Source: Epithemia pelagica (taxonomy: Eukaryota; Bacillariophyta; Bacillariophyceae; Surirellales; Surirellaceae). From it: 64,000 nucleotides of DNA. The notes beneath the pieces were generated by a model, which saw only the letters and a list, made by a program, of their open reading frames with translations, did no database searches and was not told the origin of the DNA. Below, one piece after another: positions 49,266 through 59,769 of this stretch. Each line of letters begins with the position of its first letter. Position 1 is the stretch's first letter. The stretch covers positions 1,612,001 through 1,676,000 of the forward strand of contig OX337232.1 in the NCBI GenBank assembly GCA_946965045.2, given 5' to 3'. Made by a program: the position numbers and the translations under genes.

Positions 49266-50694
49266 ATGCAATCTAGGTGTCAAGGCAAAGTACGGACAAT
49301 GATGACACCAATTCTCTTTGCTGTACTTCTTTCTGGCGTTTCAATGTGCACAGCACAGCGAGACAAGTCTGGAGTTGTGGTTGCCGACTATGGAGTTGAT
49401 TGCACGTTTCCAATTCATAGCAAGGACTTAAAATGTGGCGATCGATTTGGTGATCGACAAAAAGTATACGATGATTTTATGCAAGGATGTAGAGACCACT
49501 ACAGAGGGAGAAAGGCCATTCGATGCGACAACACGGAGGACGACCGCATTGAAATGAGTGTCCGCCAGCCGCAATCCATGGTTAACTATACTGCCACAGG
49601 TTTTAAAAAGATCCGTGCACCGAAAGAAGTGATGGATATGCTTCTTGGTCACTGGGAAAGAAACAGGAAAGATATGAAGGAGGAAGAATGGCCAGCAGGA
49701 AACATATACGTGTACGGAAGAAACTTTCACATATTATGGTTGTATGGATTTATTTATGTCCATCTTATACCCTGCTCTTAACTTGTTGAAATTTTACAGG
49801 AACCATTGGGAGGCCCCAACCTATATGGTATCAATCGAGGATTCAGAACTTGAAGGGGGAGGATTCGAGCTCAAAAACAAGGTATGGGATGCAGTAAAAC
49901 CCACTATTGAGGAATGGACCAACATGGAGCTGAAACCATCATCTCAATACGGTATACACGTGTACACCAGAGGTGCCATCCTCAGCCCTCATGTTGACCG
50001 ATTGCCTCTTGTAAGTTCTTGCATCATCAACGTTGCACAAGAAGTCGAAGAGCCCTGGGTACTCGAGGTTATCGATCGCCAAGGTAGGGCTGTGAATGTG
50101 ACCATGGATCCCGGTGACATGGTCCTCTACGAGTCTGGTTCCCTTATTCATGCAAGGCCCTTCGCGTTGAAGGGAGACTTCTTTGCCAATGTGTTTATTC
50201 ATTTTGAGCCGACTGGACGTCCCCTGGGAGACACAACGGAGAGGTATTTGGACCTCCTTGATGACTTTTATCCCCCGTATATTTTGAAAGACAGCCCTGA
50301 AGCCGCCAATTGGGCTGCGAACAACCCTCACGGATGGAGGCGGCCATCACCCTCTGCACCAATTCAAGACGCCGACTCACCTGCTGCACATTATGCGGCC
50401 GCCACTGGTGATCTTGACCAGATCAAAAAAATTGGCGAAAGCAACAAGAAGTTGCTTCGAGCCCGTGACCATAATGGCTGGGAACCCCTCCATGAAGCCG
50501 TCCGTGGTGGGCGCTTCGATGTTGTAAGGTTCCTCGTTGAGGAGGGTGGAGTTGATATCAACAGTAGAACGGGCACAACTCGAAACGGACTAACACCGTT
50601 GAGTCTTGCTCTAGACCACTTGAAAGCCGGTGATCCTGTGACCGTCTTCCTGATGGGAAAAGGAGCGGTCAGTCATAACTTCGATGAGCTCTAA
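49266..50694 (+). CDS. Prolyl 4-hydroxylase-like oxygenase with C-terminal ankyrin repeats, one intron
   Basis: Exons 49266-49711 and 49800-50694 give 446 residues; the donor at 49712 (gtacgg) is the one that keeps frame with the ttttacag acceptor. A hydrophobic stretch after the start (MMTPILFAVLLSGVSM) is a signal peptide or signal anchor, which places the enzyme in the secretory pathway. The oxygenase domain is about 120-285: GIHVYTRGAILSPHVDR gives the iron ligands H213 and D215, and SLIHARPFALKGDFFAN the distal H266 and 2OG-binding K273, as in collagen-type prolyl 4-hydroxylases. Ankyrin-like repeats follow at about 340-440 (SPAAHYAAATGDLDQIKK, GWEPLHEAVRGGRFDVVRFL). This joining of P4H and ankyrin is seen in several algae as I recall. 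Likely substrate: secreted or wall proteins. Confidence 0.82.
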
Positions 50695-50867
50695 ATTTTT
50701 CGCCGAAAACCAGGATGCTTGTGTTTTATTTTACTTCCGCTGTCGGGCTGTGTTCAGTGCTCGTTAACGCTCTACAATACATACATATGACATAAACTAC
50801 CTAGAGACCATCATTTGATTTGATTGATTGAATGTAATCGTACGTACTTAATAATGCCTTTGGCAAG

Positions 50868-52345
50868 CTAGTTATATACCATGTACTTGGGAGTAGAACT
50901 GAACTTCTTGTATCCCTTCACAACCTTGTTGACAGAATCCAAGAAATCCTTCTCACTCACAGACTTGCGCCGTGCTCGAATTGCGAACATGCCTGCTTCA
51001 GTACATACTGAATGCAATTCTGCACCCGTTGTATTTGGACAGAGGCGTGCAATCAACTCAAAACGAATGTCTCGATCACAGTTCATACGTTTGGAATGAA
51101 TTTTCAGAATATGACCACGCCCCTCCAGATCAGGCAAACCAAACTCAACCTTCCGATCCAAACGACCTGGGCGCAAAAGAGCCGGATCTAATGTGTCAGG
51201 ACGATTTGTTGCCATGAGAACTTTGATGTTTCCACGAGCATCAAATCCATCCAACTCCGTGACAATCTGCAACATTGTGCGCTGAACTTCATTGTCACTT
51301 CCATTGTCATCTGAGGAGGAACGAGCTCCTCCGATTGCATCAATTTCGTCAAAGAAAACAATGCAAGCTCGTTTCGAACGTGCCATGGTGAACAACTCGC
51401 GAACCATCCGGGCTCCTTCACCGACATATTTTTGCACCAGCTCAGAACCAATCACACGAATGAAGCAAGCGTCTGTTCGGTTGGCAACAGCACGAGCGCT
51501 CAAGGTTTTGCCAGTCCCCGGAGGACCATACAGCAAAATACCCTTCGGCGGATCGATTCCCAACGTAACAAAGCGCTCTGGATGAAGCAAAGGCAGTTCC
51601 AGTACTTCACGTAGCTTCTCCATAGCCTCTTTCGCTCCCCCTACATCATCATACGTCACATCTGGCTTGTCTTCCACCGTCATGAGACTTACTGTGGGAT
51701 CGATCTTCGGTGGCAAAGGAATTTGAATCGAATACCTAGTTCTATCGACTCCCACACGCATTCCTTCTTCGATATCAGTAGGGGAAACTTTCTCACCGAG
51801 CCCGACAACAAACTTGGCGATTTGTTTGACATTGATAACGTATTTGTTTCCAGCCGTGTTCGAAGAGTTCAGGGCCGACGAAAGCCCTCCTCCGCCACCG
51901 GTTCCTGAACTATCTCCTTCATTGTTGTTTTCTGAATCTCCCTGGATAATTTTGGTGCATCTTGCAACTTGTAACGGTGCCTCCTCCGACATCATTTGCT
52001 TGTCTCCCACCAAATCCCACATACTAGGAGGCGACAACCCGGTATCACTCTCCTTGATTCCGATGAGATCTTTCACAGTTTGCTGATGCTTCTTGATTTC
52101 CTCTTCAAGAGTCTTAATCTGCGTACTGTAAGGGCCCAGTCCATAGGATTTCAATAAGGCAATATCTCCTTCGTCCAACGGAGGCGGGGCGTCATCTTTC
52201 TCCTCCTATTAGTATCAAGGACATGGGAACCTGATGTGAGAATTGTATTCCAGAAATTTTTCATCGAGCGTCAACACAGATACTTCATGAAACTTACATC
52301 ATCGTAGTCCCCGCGATTAGACGTTTGGCATTCACCGGCGCTCAT
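50868..52345 (-). CDS. RPT1: 26S proteasome regulatory ATPase Rpt1 (PSMC2), one intron
   Basis: Exon 1 is 52298-52345 (16 codons, [16 protein letters not shown]) and exon 2 is 50868-52205; the 92-base intron has gtaagt and aatag borders. Total 461 residues. The N-terminus has the Rpt1 signature [13 protein letters not shown] and [16 protein letters not shown], a coiled coil, an OB region with a ~25-residue Ser/Gly/Asn insert, then the AAA+ core: Walker A GPPGTGKT, Walker [10 protein letters not shown], and R-finger region [11 protein letters not shown]. It ends MVYN as Rpt1 usually ends xxYN. Rpt1 is one of six ATPases in the base of the 19S particle that unfold substrates into the 20S core. 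The identity of paralogue (Rpt1 rather than Rpt2-6) rests on [13 protein letters not shown] and the C-terminus. Confidence 0.96.
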
Positions 52346-52603
52346 ATTGGCGTTTTATGTTCTCTCTTGCTCTTGTTCGAAAGAGCCGGACGATTTCTTC
52401 AGCGTCCCCTATCTGCTCGGCTCTGAAATGTTGAGCATGAGAATTTGGTCCATTGCTAAGGAGATCAAAGTCGACCATAAAAGAAGAAGTACACATTATG
52501 CTATACTGCACACTTTTCGGGGAGACCTGGGGCGAGAGGGGGCGACACGAATGAACCCCTCTAAAGGGTACCAAAATCCAGTCTCACAAAAAAACGTTCC
52601 ACG

Positions 52604-53483
52604 ATGTCATCGTCAGGATTTGGACAATGGTATGATGATAGTAAGAAATCTCCAGGGAGCAGCGATGCTGGGACGTCAGGTGAAACCTCAAACTCTTGGT
52701 TTGGTGGTCTTGACAGCGAAAGCGTTTTGCCACTTTTCAACAATGAGACCATGCAGAATTTATCGTGGACCAACATGAAGTCCTCGATGGAAGCCCAGAT
52801 GCCCAAGCAGATCTTAGGCATGGGATACCAGCAACGATTTCAAGTTTTTTGTGGTCTTTTATTTCTATCAACGCTTTTCTTCGCACTTGCTTTCTTCGTT
52901 GGAATGCCGGCACTTGTCGGTCGCCCTCAAAAGTTCGCCATCAGCTTTGTAAGTTTGCCACTTGTTCGTGCCAAATGATTGTTGCCTTGAAACTTGAAAC
53001 CCGCTAAACTCGCAAATAAACAGACAATGGGATCATTGACGTTCATGGCTAGTTTTGGAATTCTGAAAGGTTCGTCCGTGTTGATCAATCAGATGCTCAT
53101 CATTCTGTTTTTTGCTCTGACCCAGCCCATTTGTTTCCCTCTTTTTACCATCGTCAGGCCCGATGGAGCACATGAAGAGTATGCTCTCTGCCGATCGAAT
53201 TTACTTCACTTTTATCTATGTTGGCTCTATGACTATGACATTATATTTTACGTTCACATCCAGTGGTGCATCAGGTTACTTGCTGGTGCTTTCATCCAGT
53301 GCTGCACAACTATTGGCTCTCCTATACTATTTGATAAGTTTTTTGCCGGGAGGAGCATCAAGTCTGAAATACGTGTTGGGTGCGATGATGCATATGCTGA
53401 AACCAGTTATCCGTGCGTGTGCTCGTTGCCAAGCAATGTGTTTGAAGCGGTGGGTTCTATGGTTTGCGCGTGGGAACTCATGA
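52604..53483 (+). CDS. SFT2: SFT2-family Golgi vesicle protein, two introns
   Basis: Exons 52604-52948, 53024-53069 and 53158-53483 join in frame to 238 residues (donors gtaagt and gttcgt, acceptors cag). Hydrophilic N-terminus of ~85 residues, then four hydrophobic segments: FQVFCGLLFLSTLFFALAFF, LTFMASFGILKG, IYFTFIYVGSMTMTLYFTF, and YLLVLSSSAAQLLALLYYLISFLPGG. The order and the closing S(F)(I/L)PGG match SFT2/Got1-like proteins, which act in retrograde transport to the Golgi with the t-SNARE Sed5. The C-terminal ~35 residues beyond SFLPGG are longer than usual; another short intron before the stop is possible. The start lies 258 bases from the divergent Rpt1 start. Confidence 0.85.
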
Positions 53484-53866
53484 ACCCATTCATTTCTTTG
53501 TCCTCGTATCACGGAATAGCTGATCTGCTCAATCATCATATTATAATGCACATGGTACGAGGAAGGAAGGCATCTCCTGTATCCGTTGTATTGCCGATAT
53601 CAATTACTGAGCTTGTACATGGATTCCGCCTCTATCTTTCTGTTAAGCCGAGAACAGGCACAAGCACAAATTCGTTGTTTTCCGAAATCATCAAGTTAAT
53701 AGTAATTACTCTTGGTTGCTTCTCATGTGACACCCCCTTGTAATGCTGTTAAGGCGCGATGACAACATTTATCAAACGTGCTGTGTACGGATATGTGTTC
53801 TTTTCACGTTCAGTCCTTTCGTCGTGATGGTGCTGTCTTGGTGGCATCTTTTTTCTCAACTTCCTT
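53484..53866. other. Convergent 3' regions
   Basis: About 380 bases between the SFT2 gene and the second STI1-like gene, both ending here. No gene seen. Confidence 0.5.
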
Positions 53867-55900
53867 CTATTTACCTTTCTCCACATCCTCCTGGCCATCT
53901 TTACTTCCGTCACTATCCTCATCCTCTTCATCCGAAAAATCCTCGTCAGACGACTCCTCGTCTTCTTCCTCCACCTTTTCCACCAACAGCTCACCCATGT
54001 CATCTCCAAGAAAGCTGGACGCAACATGCTCCTTTGCCGCCGTTGAGATGGATGCCGCCATGTTTTTGAAAAACCCAAAGCGCCCGGCCGGTTTTTCATC
54101 ATCTTCTTCAAATTCTCCTTCTTCCACGTCGCCTCGTTTCTTGCGACGAGAGACGACCGTTCCTGCCCCAGCTGCGGCCGCGCCACCAGCCGCTGCGACT
54201 CCTGCCATTTTGGCCTTCCTTGCTCTGTCATCCTGGGCTTCATCGTGAGCATCTTCAGCTCCGTCCATGCCATCTTCCAAGCCATCAAATGCATCACCGT
54301 GATTATCAATGATCTCAGCTGCGCTATCCAAGGCCATGGCTGCATCTTCCATATCTTCCGCAGTATCTCCAGCCTCATCAGCAGCTTCTTCCATAGCTTC
54401 TAAATCTTCCATCTCACTTGATGTCATCTCTGAAACGGATACTCCCACCAATTCCGCAGCAACCATATCAGTGATGCCAGCACGAATGTTTCCGAGGAAA
54501 CCCCCTGCCCCACCACCCTGTGCATTCTTGGCTTTCTGCTTTGGTGGGGGCTTTTTACTTGCGCCTTTGCTTGCGGATTGACTATTTCCTTTTGTGTCGG
54601 CCTCTCCATGTTCATATTCCATTCCTTCTTCTTCTTCTTCCTCTCCTCCTTCTTCTTCTCCTCCTTCCCCGTCTTCATCACCAGCTTCGTCACCTAATTC
54701 TGTTTCCTCTTCTACCATATGTTCTTGTTGGGCATCAGTTCCTTCAGTATTCACCGCATTATCAGTATCTAGTTCTGGGGTTCCGAGGCTGTCATCAACA
54801 TATGGTTGTTCCGGCGCCATGGAATCATCAGGTACCATAGACGAGCTTGTCTCGCCATGTACAGGATGATCACCTTCCAACTCAGGCATGTCGAATTCAG
54901 CTTGTATATCAGGTGGTGACCAACTCGAATCTGCGAAGTCTTGTTCAATCATTTCTGCAGCGTCACCTAAAGAACGCAAATTATCCGGGTCAACCAGTAT
55001 CTTCATGGTTTCTGGATCACTCATGAGTTCAGCACATAGTGGATTGGAATCACGGAGAGCCTTCAAGTCGGGATTATCCTCAATCTCTTCGAGCAACTTT
55101 TGTGGATCGTGCTCTTCACAAATATGATGCATTCTCTCTTGAGTCTCTTTGTCCTCCATCCGATCAGCCGCGCGGTCCAAGGCTTCCCTGTTCTCCCGGT
55201 TATTACTGTCCATGTCGGCATCAGGGTCGTTGGCATCATGGTCACCAGCCCCATCCTCTGGGGCAAAAAATCCGGAGAAAATGGCACCTGTGAGGGCCAG
55301 CCCACCACCCATAACACAAGTCATGATTTTCTTGCAAAACAGAAGGACTTTAAGCACTTTGAAAAAAGGAGACTGTACAATCCTCTGTAGCATTGTTTTA
55401 GGCTTTTTGTCTTCGGGTAACACACCGCCTGCTTTTTTGTAAACTTCCTCGAAATTTATCCTTACAAGTTTTGGGTCTTCAAAAAGAGGGCGAAGGTTTG
55501 GATGTTGGTCTAACATATGTTGTAATCTTGGACATTCTTTGTAAATACCACTTGCAAATTCAGGGTCTTCACGTATTCTCATAACAATATCCAACATAAG
55601 ATCTAAGTTGTCTTGCATTACATCTTGCATCGGGGACAGCGTTGATTTCGAGCTGCTTTGGCCCGCCTCTTTCGTGCTTGTACGAGGAGCATCAAAATCA
55701 GACGCATTCGAAACCGAAATATCTGTGATATCCGTGGCAACAGTTGCAATATCAGCAGCACTCTCAGATCGTGTTATAGCAGGGCTTGGGATTCCATGGT
55801 GATACGGCCGTGGCTGTGATTGAGATTCAAGTGGATGCGATGAGGAGACGATGTTCACTGGTGGTCTTGGCCTCTTCCGCGAAGGCGAACTGTCAGTCAT
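53867..55900 (-). CDS. Acidic STI1-like membrane-associated protein, paralogue 2
   Basis: 677 residues from ATG 55900 (MTDSSPSRKRPRPP). It matches the gene at 37214-39253 over most of its length: DNLDLMLDIVMRIREDPEFASGIY and LQHMLDQHPNLRPLF, VYKKAGGVLPED, a hydrophobic segment (VLKVLLFCKKIMTCVMGGGLALTGAIF), ALRDSNPLCAELMSDPETMKIL, a long Glu-rich centre, FLGNIRAGITDMVAAELVGV, and ASSFLGDDMGELLVEKVEEE. Here the hydrophobic segment is longer and Gly-rich, good enough for a true membrane anchor. The two copies are 14.6 kb apart in opposite orientation with element C and seven other genes between, and have clearly diverged, so the duplication is not recent. Confidence 0.75.
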   Translation of the reverse strand: MTDSSPSRKRPRPPVNIVSSSHPLESQSQPRPYHHGIPSPAITRSESAADIATVATDITDISVSNASDFDAPRTSTKEAGQSSSKSTLSPMQDVMQDNLDLMLDIVMRIREDPEFASGIYKECPRLQHMLDQHPNLRPLFEDPKLVRINFEEVYKKAGGVLPEDKKPKTMLQRIVQSPFFKVLKVLLFCKKIMTCVMGGGLALTGAIFSGFFAPEDGAGDHDANDPDADMDSNNRENREALDRAADRMEDKETQERMHHICEEHDPQKLLEEIEDNPDLKALRDSNPLCAELMSDPETMKILVDPDNLRSLGDAAEMIEQDFADSSWSPPDIQAEFDMPELEGDHPVHGETSSSMVPDDSMAPEQPYVDDSLGTPELDTDNAVNTEGTDAQQEHMVEEETELGDEAGDEDGEGGEEEGGEEEEEEGMEYEHGEADTKGNSQSASKGASKKPPPKQKAKNAQGGGAGGFLGNIRAGITDMVAAELVGVSVSEMTSSEMEDLEAMEEAADEAGDTAEDMEDAAMALDSAAEIIDNHGDAFDGLEDGMDGAEDAHDEAQDDRARKAKMAGVAAAGGAAAAGAGTVVSRRKKRGDVEEGEFEEDDEKPAGRFGFFKNMAASISTAAKEHVASSFLGDDMGELLVEKVEEEDEESSDEDFSDEEDEDSDGSKDGQEDVEKGK

Positions 55901-56902
55901 GGTCTCTCCCTTAGAGAAGTAAGGACACTTTGGATGAAACCAAGCACAAAGCAAACTCTTTCATTGATTTGTTGAAGTGCTCGATGTTGTGTGATCCCTC
56001 CGTTTTGACAGTGAGCTTAGAGAAATGCACCCAAGCGGTACTGATCATAGAGGTGGCCGCAGTTCTAGCGACGGATGGCGTCGGAACTCGCTCACTGCTC
56101 CCTCATTCGTCTGGCGAACTCCGCTCCCAACGCATATCCCCCAAACGTAGTCGCGGTCAGATGAGACAACGCGGGATAAACATCCAAGCCACGTCCAAGG
56201 CAATAATCCTTAAAGTTTAAACCTAAATTCAGACTTGGATATTGAAAGAAGAGGCTGAAAGAATATTTCTTATTAAACGGAAAATGCTAAAATTACATAG
56301 ACAATGCTTTCCACGACTGACAAGTCCTGGCGAGCGTAGAAATGCCGATTTGTTAATAGTATGGCCGTCGCTCGTCGATTCAGTACTAGACCAAACGACC
56401 AAAATTTCAAAAGTGTATTAAGTAAAAGTAATTGCCTTGAAAAAAAAGTCGACTATCGGAATTTAAGTTGGATTTTCTGCGCGCCTGACGCGCCAGCATT
56501 CGATACAATAGTCCACTTTCTTGTTTGTACCAATGTACGGATATGGTCAGAGTACCTGTACGAGTACTGACTGTGGAGACTTGACAGACAGCTGCTGTTC
56601 AACCTGTACGAGTATAAGTAGCATAGTATGAGTACGAGCACTGAGACTGAGACTGAGCACTGCAGTGCGGGTTCGTACTCAATCACGTATGAAGAGATCC
56701 ATGGTGAGGGGCAATTAAAATCAACTAAATATTTCTTCATCGAGAAATGGCAATGGGCAATAACAAATAATTTAAGCTGTTGGCACAAAAAGAGAAGGCA
56801 ATATTATGATATTCGGTTTTATGTTTTATGCCCTGCACCCATTTGATGATATGATAGTCGAGTACTCGTAAGACTCATATTGTACAATACAGGAGCGACG
56901 GT
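55901..56902. other. Intergenic
   Basis: About 1 kb between two divergent genes. AT-rich, with short gagtac/gtactc words and a gagact repeat near 56640. No supported gene; it should contain both promoters. Confidence 0.5.
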
Positions 56903-57532
56903 ATGAGCACGAGCGATGGTCAGACGAAGTTGGACGATGTCCACCAAAATCCTTTTGTCCCCATCAAGAAAAACCTTTGCACGATGAGACCACTCACGGA
57001 GGACGAGACAAAGACTCTTTTTCTTAAGCTCTCCGAGTACATTGGAAAAAACATCGAAAAGCTGATAAACAGAAGCGATGACCAACGACACTGCTTTCGA
57101 CTTCTGAAAGATCGATGTTACTACGTGAGCGAATCAATCATGAAAGCTGCCACTTCGATCACACGAGACGAGCTTCTTCACGTGGGCGTTTGCCTGGGGA
57201 AATTCACAAAATCGGGAAAGTTTCGTCTTCACGTAACAGCCTTGGAATATTTATCTCAGTATTCACAACACAAAGTATGGGTTAAACCATCGGCTGAAAT
57301 GAGCTTTCTTTATGGAAACCACGTCACGAAACAAGGATTGGCACGCATGACGGAAGGCACTCCTCAATATGCAGGAGTGATCGTCTACAGTATGTCTGAA
57401 ATTCCTCTGGGATTTGGTGTCGCGGCGCAAAGCACAGAAAACTGTCAAACTTTGGATCCGACTGGGAATGTTGTCCTTCATCAGGCAGACATTGGGGAAT
57501 ATTTGCGCGGATTGGAGGAAGAAATATTCTAG
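56903..57532 (+). CDS. NIP7: 60S ribosome biogenesis protein NIP7
   Basis: 209 residues from ATG 56903, but the conserved protein begins at the in-frame ATG 56984 ([21 protein letters not shown]), which would give 182 residues, the usual NIP7 length; either start is possible. The text [54 protein letters not shown] and [15 protein letters not shown] matches NIP7 throughout, including the C-terminal PUA domain (about residues 120-205 of the long form) that binds RNA. NIP7 acts in the nucleolus in 27S pre-rRNA processing together with the late 60S assembly factors. Single exon, intact. Confidence 0.96.
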   Translation: MSTSDGQTKLDDVHQNPFVPIKKNLCTMRPLTEDETKTLFLKLSEYIGKNIEKLINRSDDQRHCFRLLKDRCYYVSESIMKAATSITRDELLHVGVCLGKFTKSGKFRLHVTALEYLSQYSQHKVWVKPSAEMSFLYGNHVTKQGLARMTEGTPQYAGVIVYSMSEIPLGFGVAAQSTENCQTLDPTGNVVLHQADIGEYLRGLEEEIF

Positions 57533-58257
57533 CATGGTGATGCAACTGGATCCTTTTGCAGATGGTCTTGAAAGAGCAATCAGTGTAATCTACGACCACT
57601 CTTTGTTGTAGAGTTGCGTCTGAATAATCGTCCTTTGATAACAGGAGGCTTCTCCTAGTTAGAAGCCGGCACACGATCGCTGTCTCGTTGTACGTCGTTG
57701 GTCAAGGTCAAGCATATCAAAAGCACCAGCTTCTGTCCAGGACAGAGGCTCCTGCTAAATGCTGGCCCAGCACGAAAAGACATGGTATTGCTTCGGACTT
57801 CGGATGCCTGTATAATGGTAACGAACTCAACTTGGGCGCGAGTGAAGAATGATGAGTGTTGATATTGGAACCTAAATTATCTTCCAGTTGAATCAATTGC
57901 TGTCTGTTGTCCTATTCATTCAACGCGGATAAAAGTAAGGTACGAGCGACATGCGAACAAGGGGTCTGGCGTTTTGGGTTTTGGGTCTTGGGTCTTGTTG
58001 TGTTCGGGTTTGGGCTTCTCTCACTGCATGGACTACTCACTCCTCAGAGGCAAATCTTTCTTTCCAGCATATTTGATTGGTCTCTCTGATATCACGGATC
58101 ACGGCCACTTTTTAGGTAGTGCGAGAATGGATCCATTCGTGACTGAATCTTGCGCGGGCAAGCGTATCCGAAGGATCATAGTGGAACAAGTCGAGAGAAA
58201 GATCTGCCATTCGCCACTCTCTCTCTCGAATCAACACAAGAATCTTTCATCGGTACC
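57533..58257. other. Intergenic, transaldolase 5' flank
   Basis: About 720 bases without a supported gene. A frame runs into the transaldolase start from 58150, but the conserved protein begins at 58258. A gggttttgggtcttgggtcttg stretch near 57970 is slightly repetitive. Confidence 0.5.
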
Positions 58258-59271
58258 ATGACATCCCAATTGGAACAACTGAAGAAATACACAATCGTCG
58301 TCTCCGACACTGGGGATGTGGATGCTGTGAAGCGCTTGAAGCCTCAAGATGCCACCACGAATCCTTCTCTCATATACAAGGCCGCGCAACTTCCGCAATA
58401 TGCCCACCTAATTGATGATGCCGTTAAGTATGGGAAAGGAGATCTTAGTCTTATCATGGTAAGTGTGCAGTAAGCGAGTTGCGTTGGAATGTTAGGGCGA
58501 TTCTTTTCCCCTGATGACTTCATCTATTGCCAGGATAAGCTTGCTGTCAATTTTGGTACCGAAATTACGAAGATTGTACCTGGATATGTGTCGACCGAAG
58601 TGGATGCCCGCCTTTCCTTCGATACCGAGGCGACTATTACCAAAGCACGCAAACTAATTGAATTGTACAAAGAAGTTGGTGTGGACAAATCTCGCATCTT
58701 AATCAAGATTGCGGCGACCTGGGAGGGTATTAAGGCTGCAGAGGTGTTGGAAAAAGAAGGCATTACTTGCAATCTTACATTAATCTTCAGTCTGGCTCAG
58801 GCTATTGCTTGTGGAGACGCTGGTTGCACTTTGATCAGTCCTTTCGTCGGCCGCATTTTTGATTACTACAAGAAAGTCGACGGTGTTGACGGATATGAAC
58901 CTGAACAGGATCCTGGTGTGCTCAGTGTTACGAAAATCTACAACTACTACAAAAAGTGCGGATACAACACGATCGTAATGGGTGCATCTTTCCGTACGAA
59001 AGATCAAATTACTGAATTGTGCGGATGCGACCGGTTGACTATATCACCGGGTTTGCTTGACGATCTTTCCGCTTCTACTGATCCGGTTGAGAAGAAGTTG
59101 GAAGCGATCAAAGCTGCTACTGTTGATATTGCGAAAGTAGACATGGACGAGAAAACTTTTCGCTGGATGATGAATGACGATCCAATGGCAACGGAGAAGC
59201 TTGCGGCTGGAATCCGAGGTTTCGCTAAAGACATCGTCAGTTTGGAAGAGATTATCAAAGGCAAGATGTAA
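58258..59271 (+). CDS. TAL1: Transaldolase, one intron
   Basis: Exons 58258-58458 and 58534-59271 (gtaagt...gccag) give 312 residues. It has the class I transaldolase motifs: [26 protein letters not shown] at the start, [20 protein letters not shown], the Schiff-base lysine in [12 protein letters not shown] (about K125), [25 protein letters not shown] and [11 protein letters not shown]. It moves a dihydroxyacetone unit between sedoheptulose 7-phosphate and glyceraldehyde 3-phosphate in the pentose phosphate pathway. This start gives [12 protein letters not shown], the bacterial/cytosolic TalB-type beginning, with no room for a plastid or mitochondrial signal. The longer frame to 58150 could add 36 residues; they do not look like a typical diatom plastid signal. 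Confidence 0.95.
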
Positions 59272-59769
59272 ATCTTGACGAGATGCTGAAATGTTGAGGT
59301 CAGGCCCAGCGACGTGCTTTCGAAGGAATTTCATGATGAGAAAAAACTACTGTTTGTGTGTGGGGTCCACTTATGATAGTAGTTTGTTTAAATTTAAGTA
59401 GATGAAAAGTGGACTGACAACTTCATTCGGTTGCGTAGAAAGGCGCGCTGATGATTGCTTCCTTCTGAAGACCAGCCCATCAATTCCTGCTGGTTCTATT
59501 GTGCACAGGTTTGGTAAATCTAATGTTATGAAGTGATCTAGGTTGTATGGTCATGTGTGTTGGAAATTCGTTGTTCTGACAAGTGCTTGTGAAACGAAAG
59601 CACAATTTTGCACAGTCAACTCCTAACTGAATAAGAGCCCTCATTTCAATCCAGGTTACATGCCGTGGAATGACAAAAGCGTAGAGAAATTCATTTATTT
59701 CTAGTAAGGCATAGTTAAGACAACAACATAGCTCCCCTTTCACGTGCAAGCGACAAGATTAACTTGATT
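59272..59769. other. Convergent 3' regions
   Basis: About 500 bases between the transaldolase and the zinc-binding gene. No gene seen. Confidence 0.5.

Noticed and set aside
56628-56846. 72-codon ORF upstream of NIP7
   Set aside because: It begins in a gagact simple repeat, with no domain-like content.
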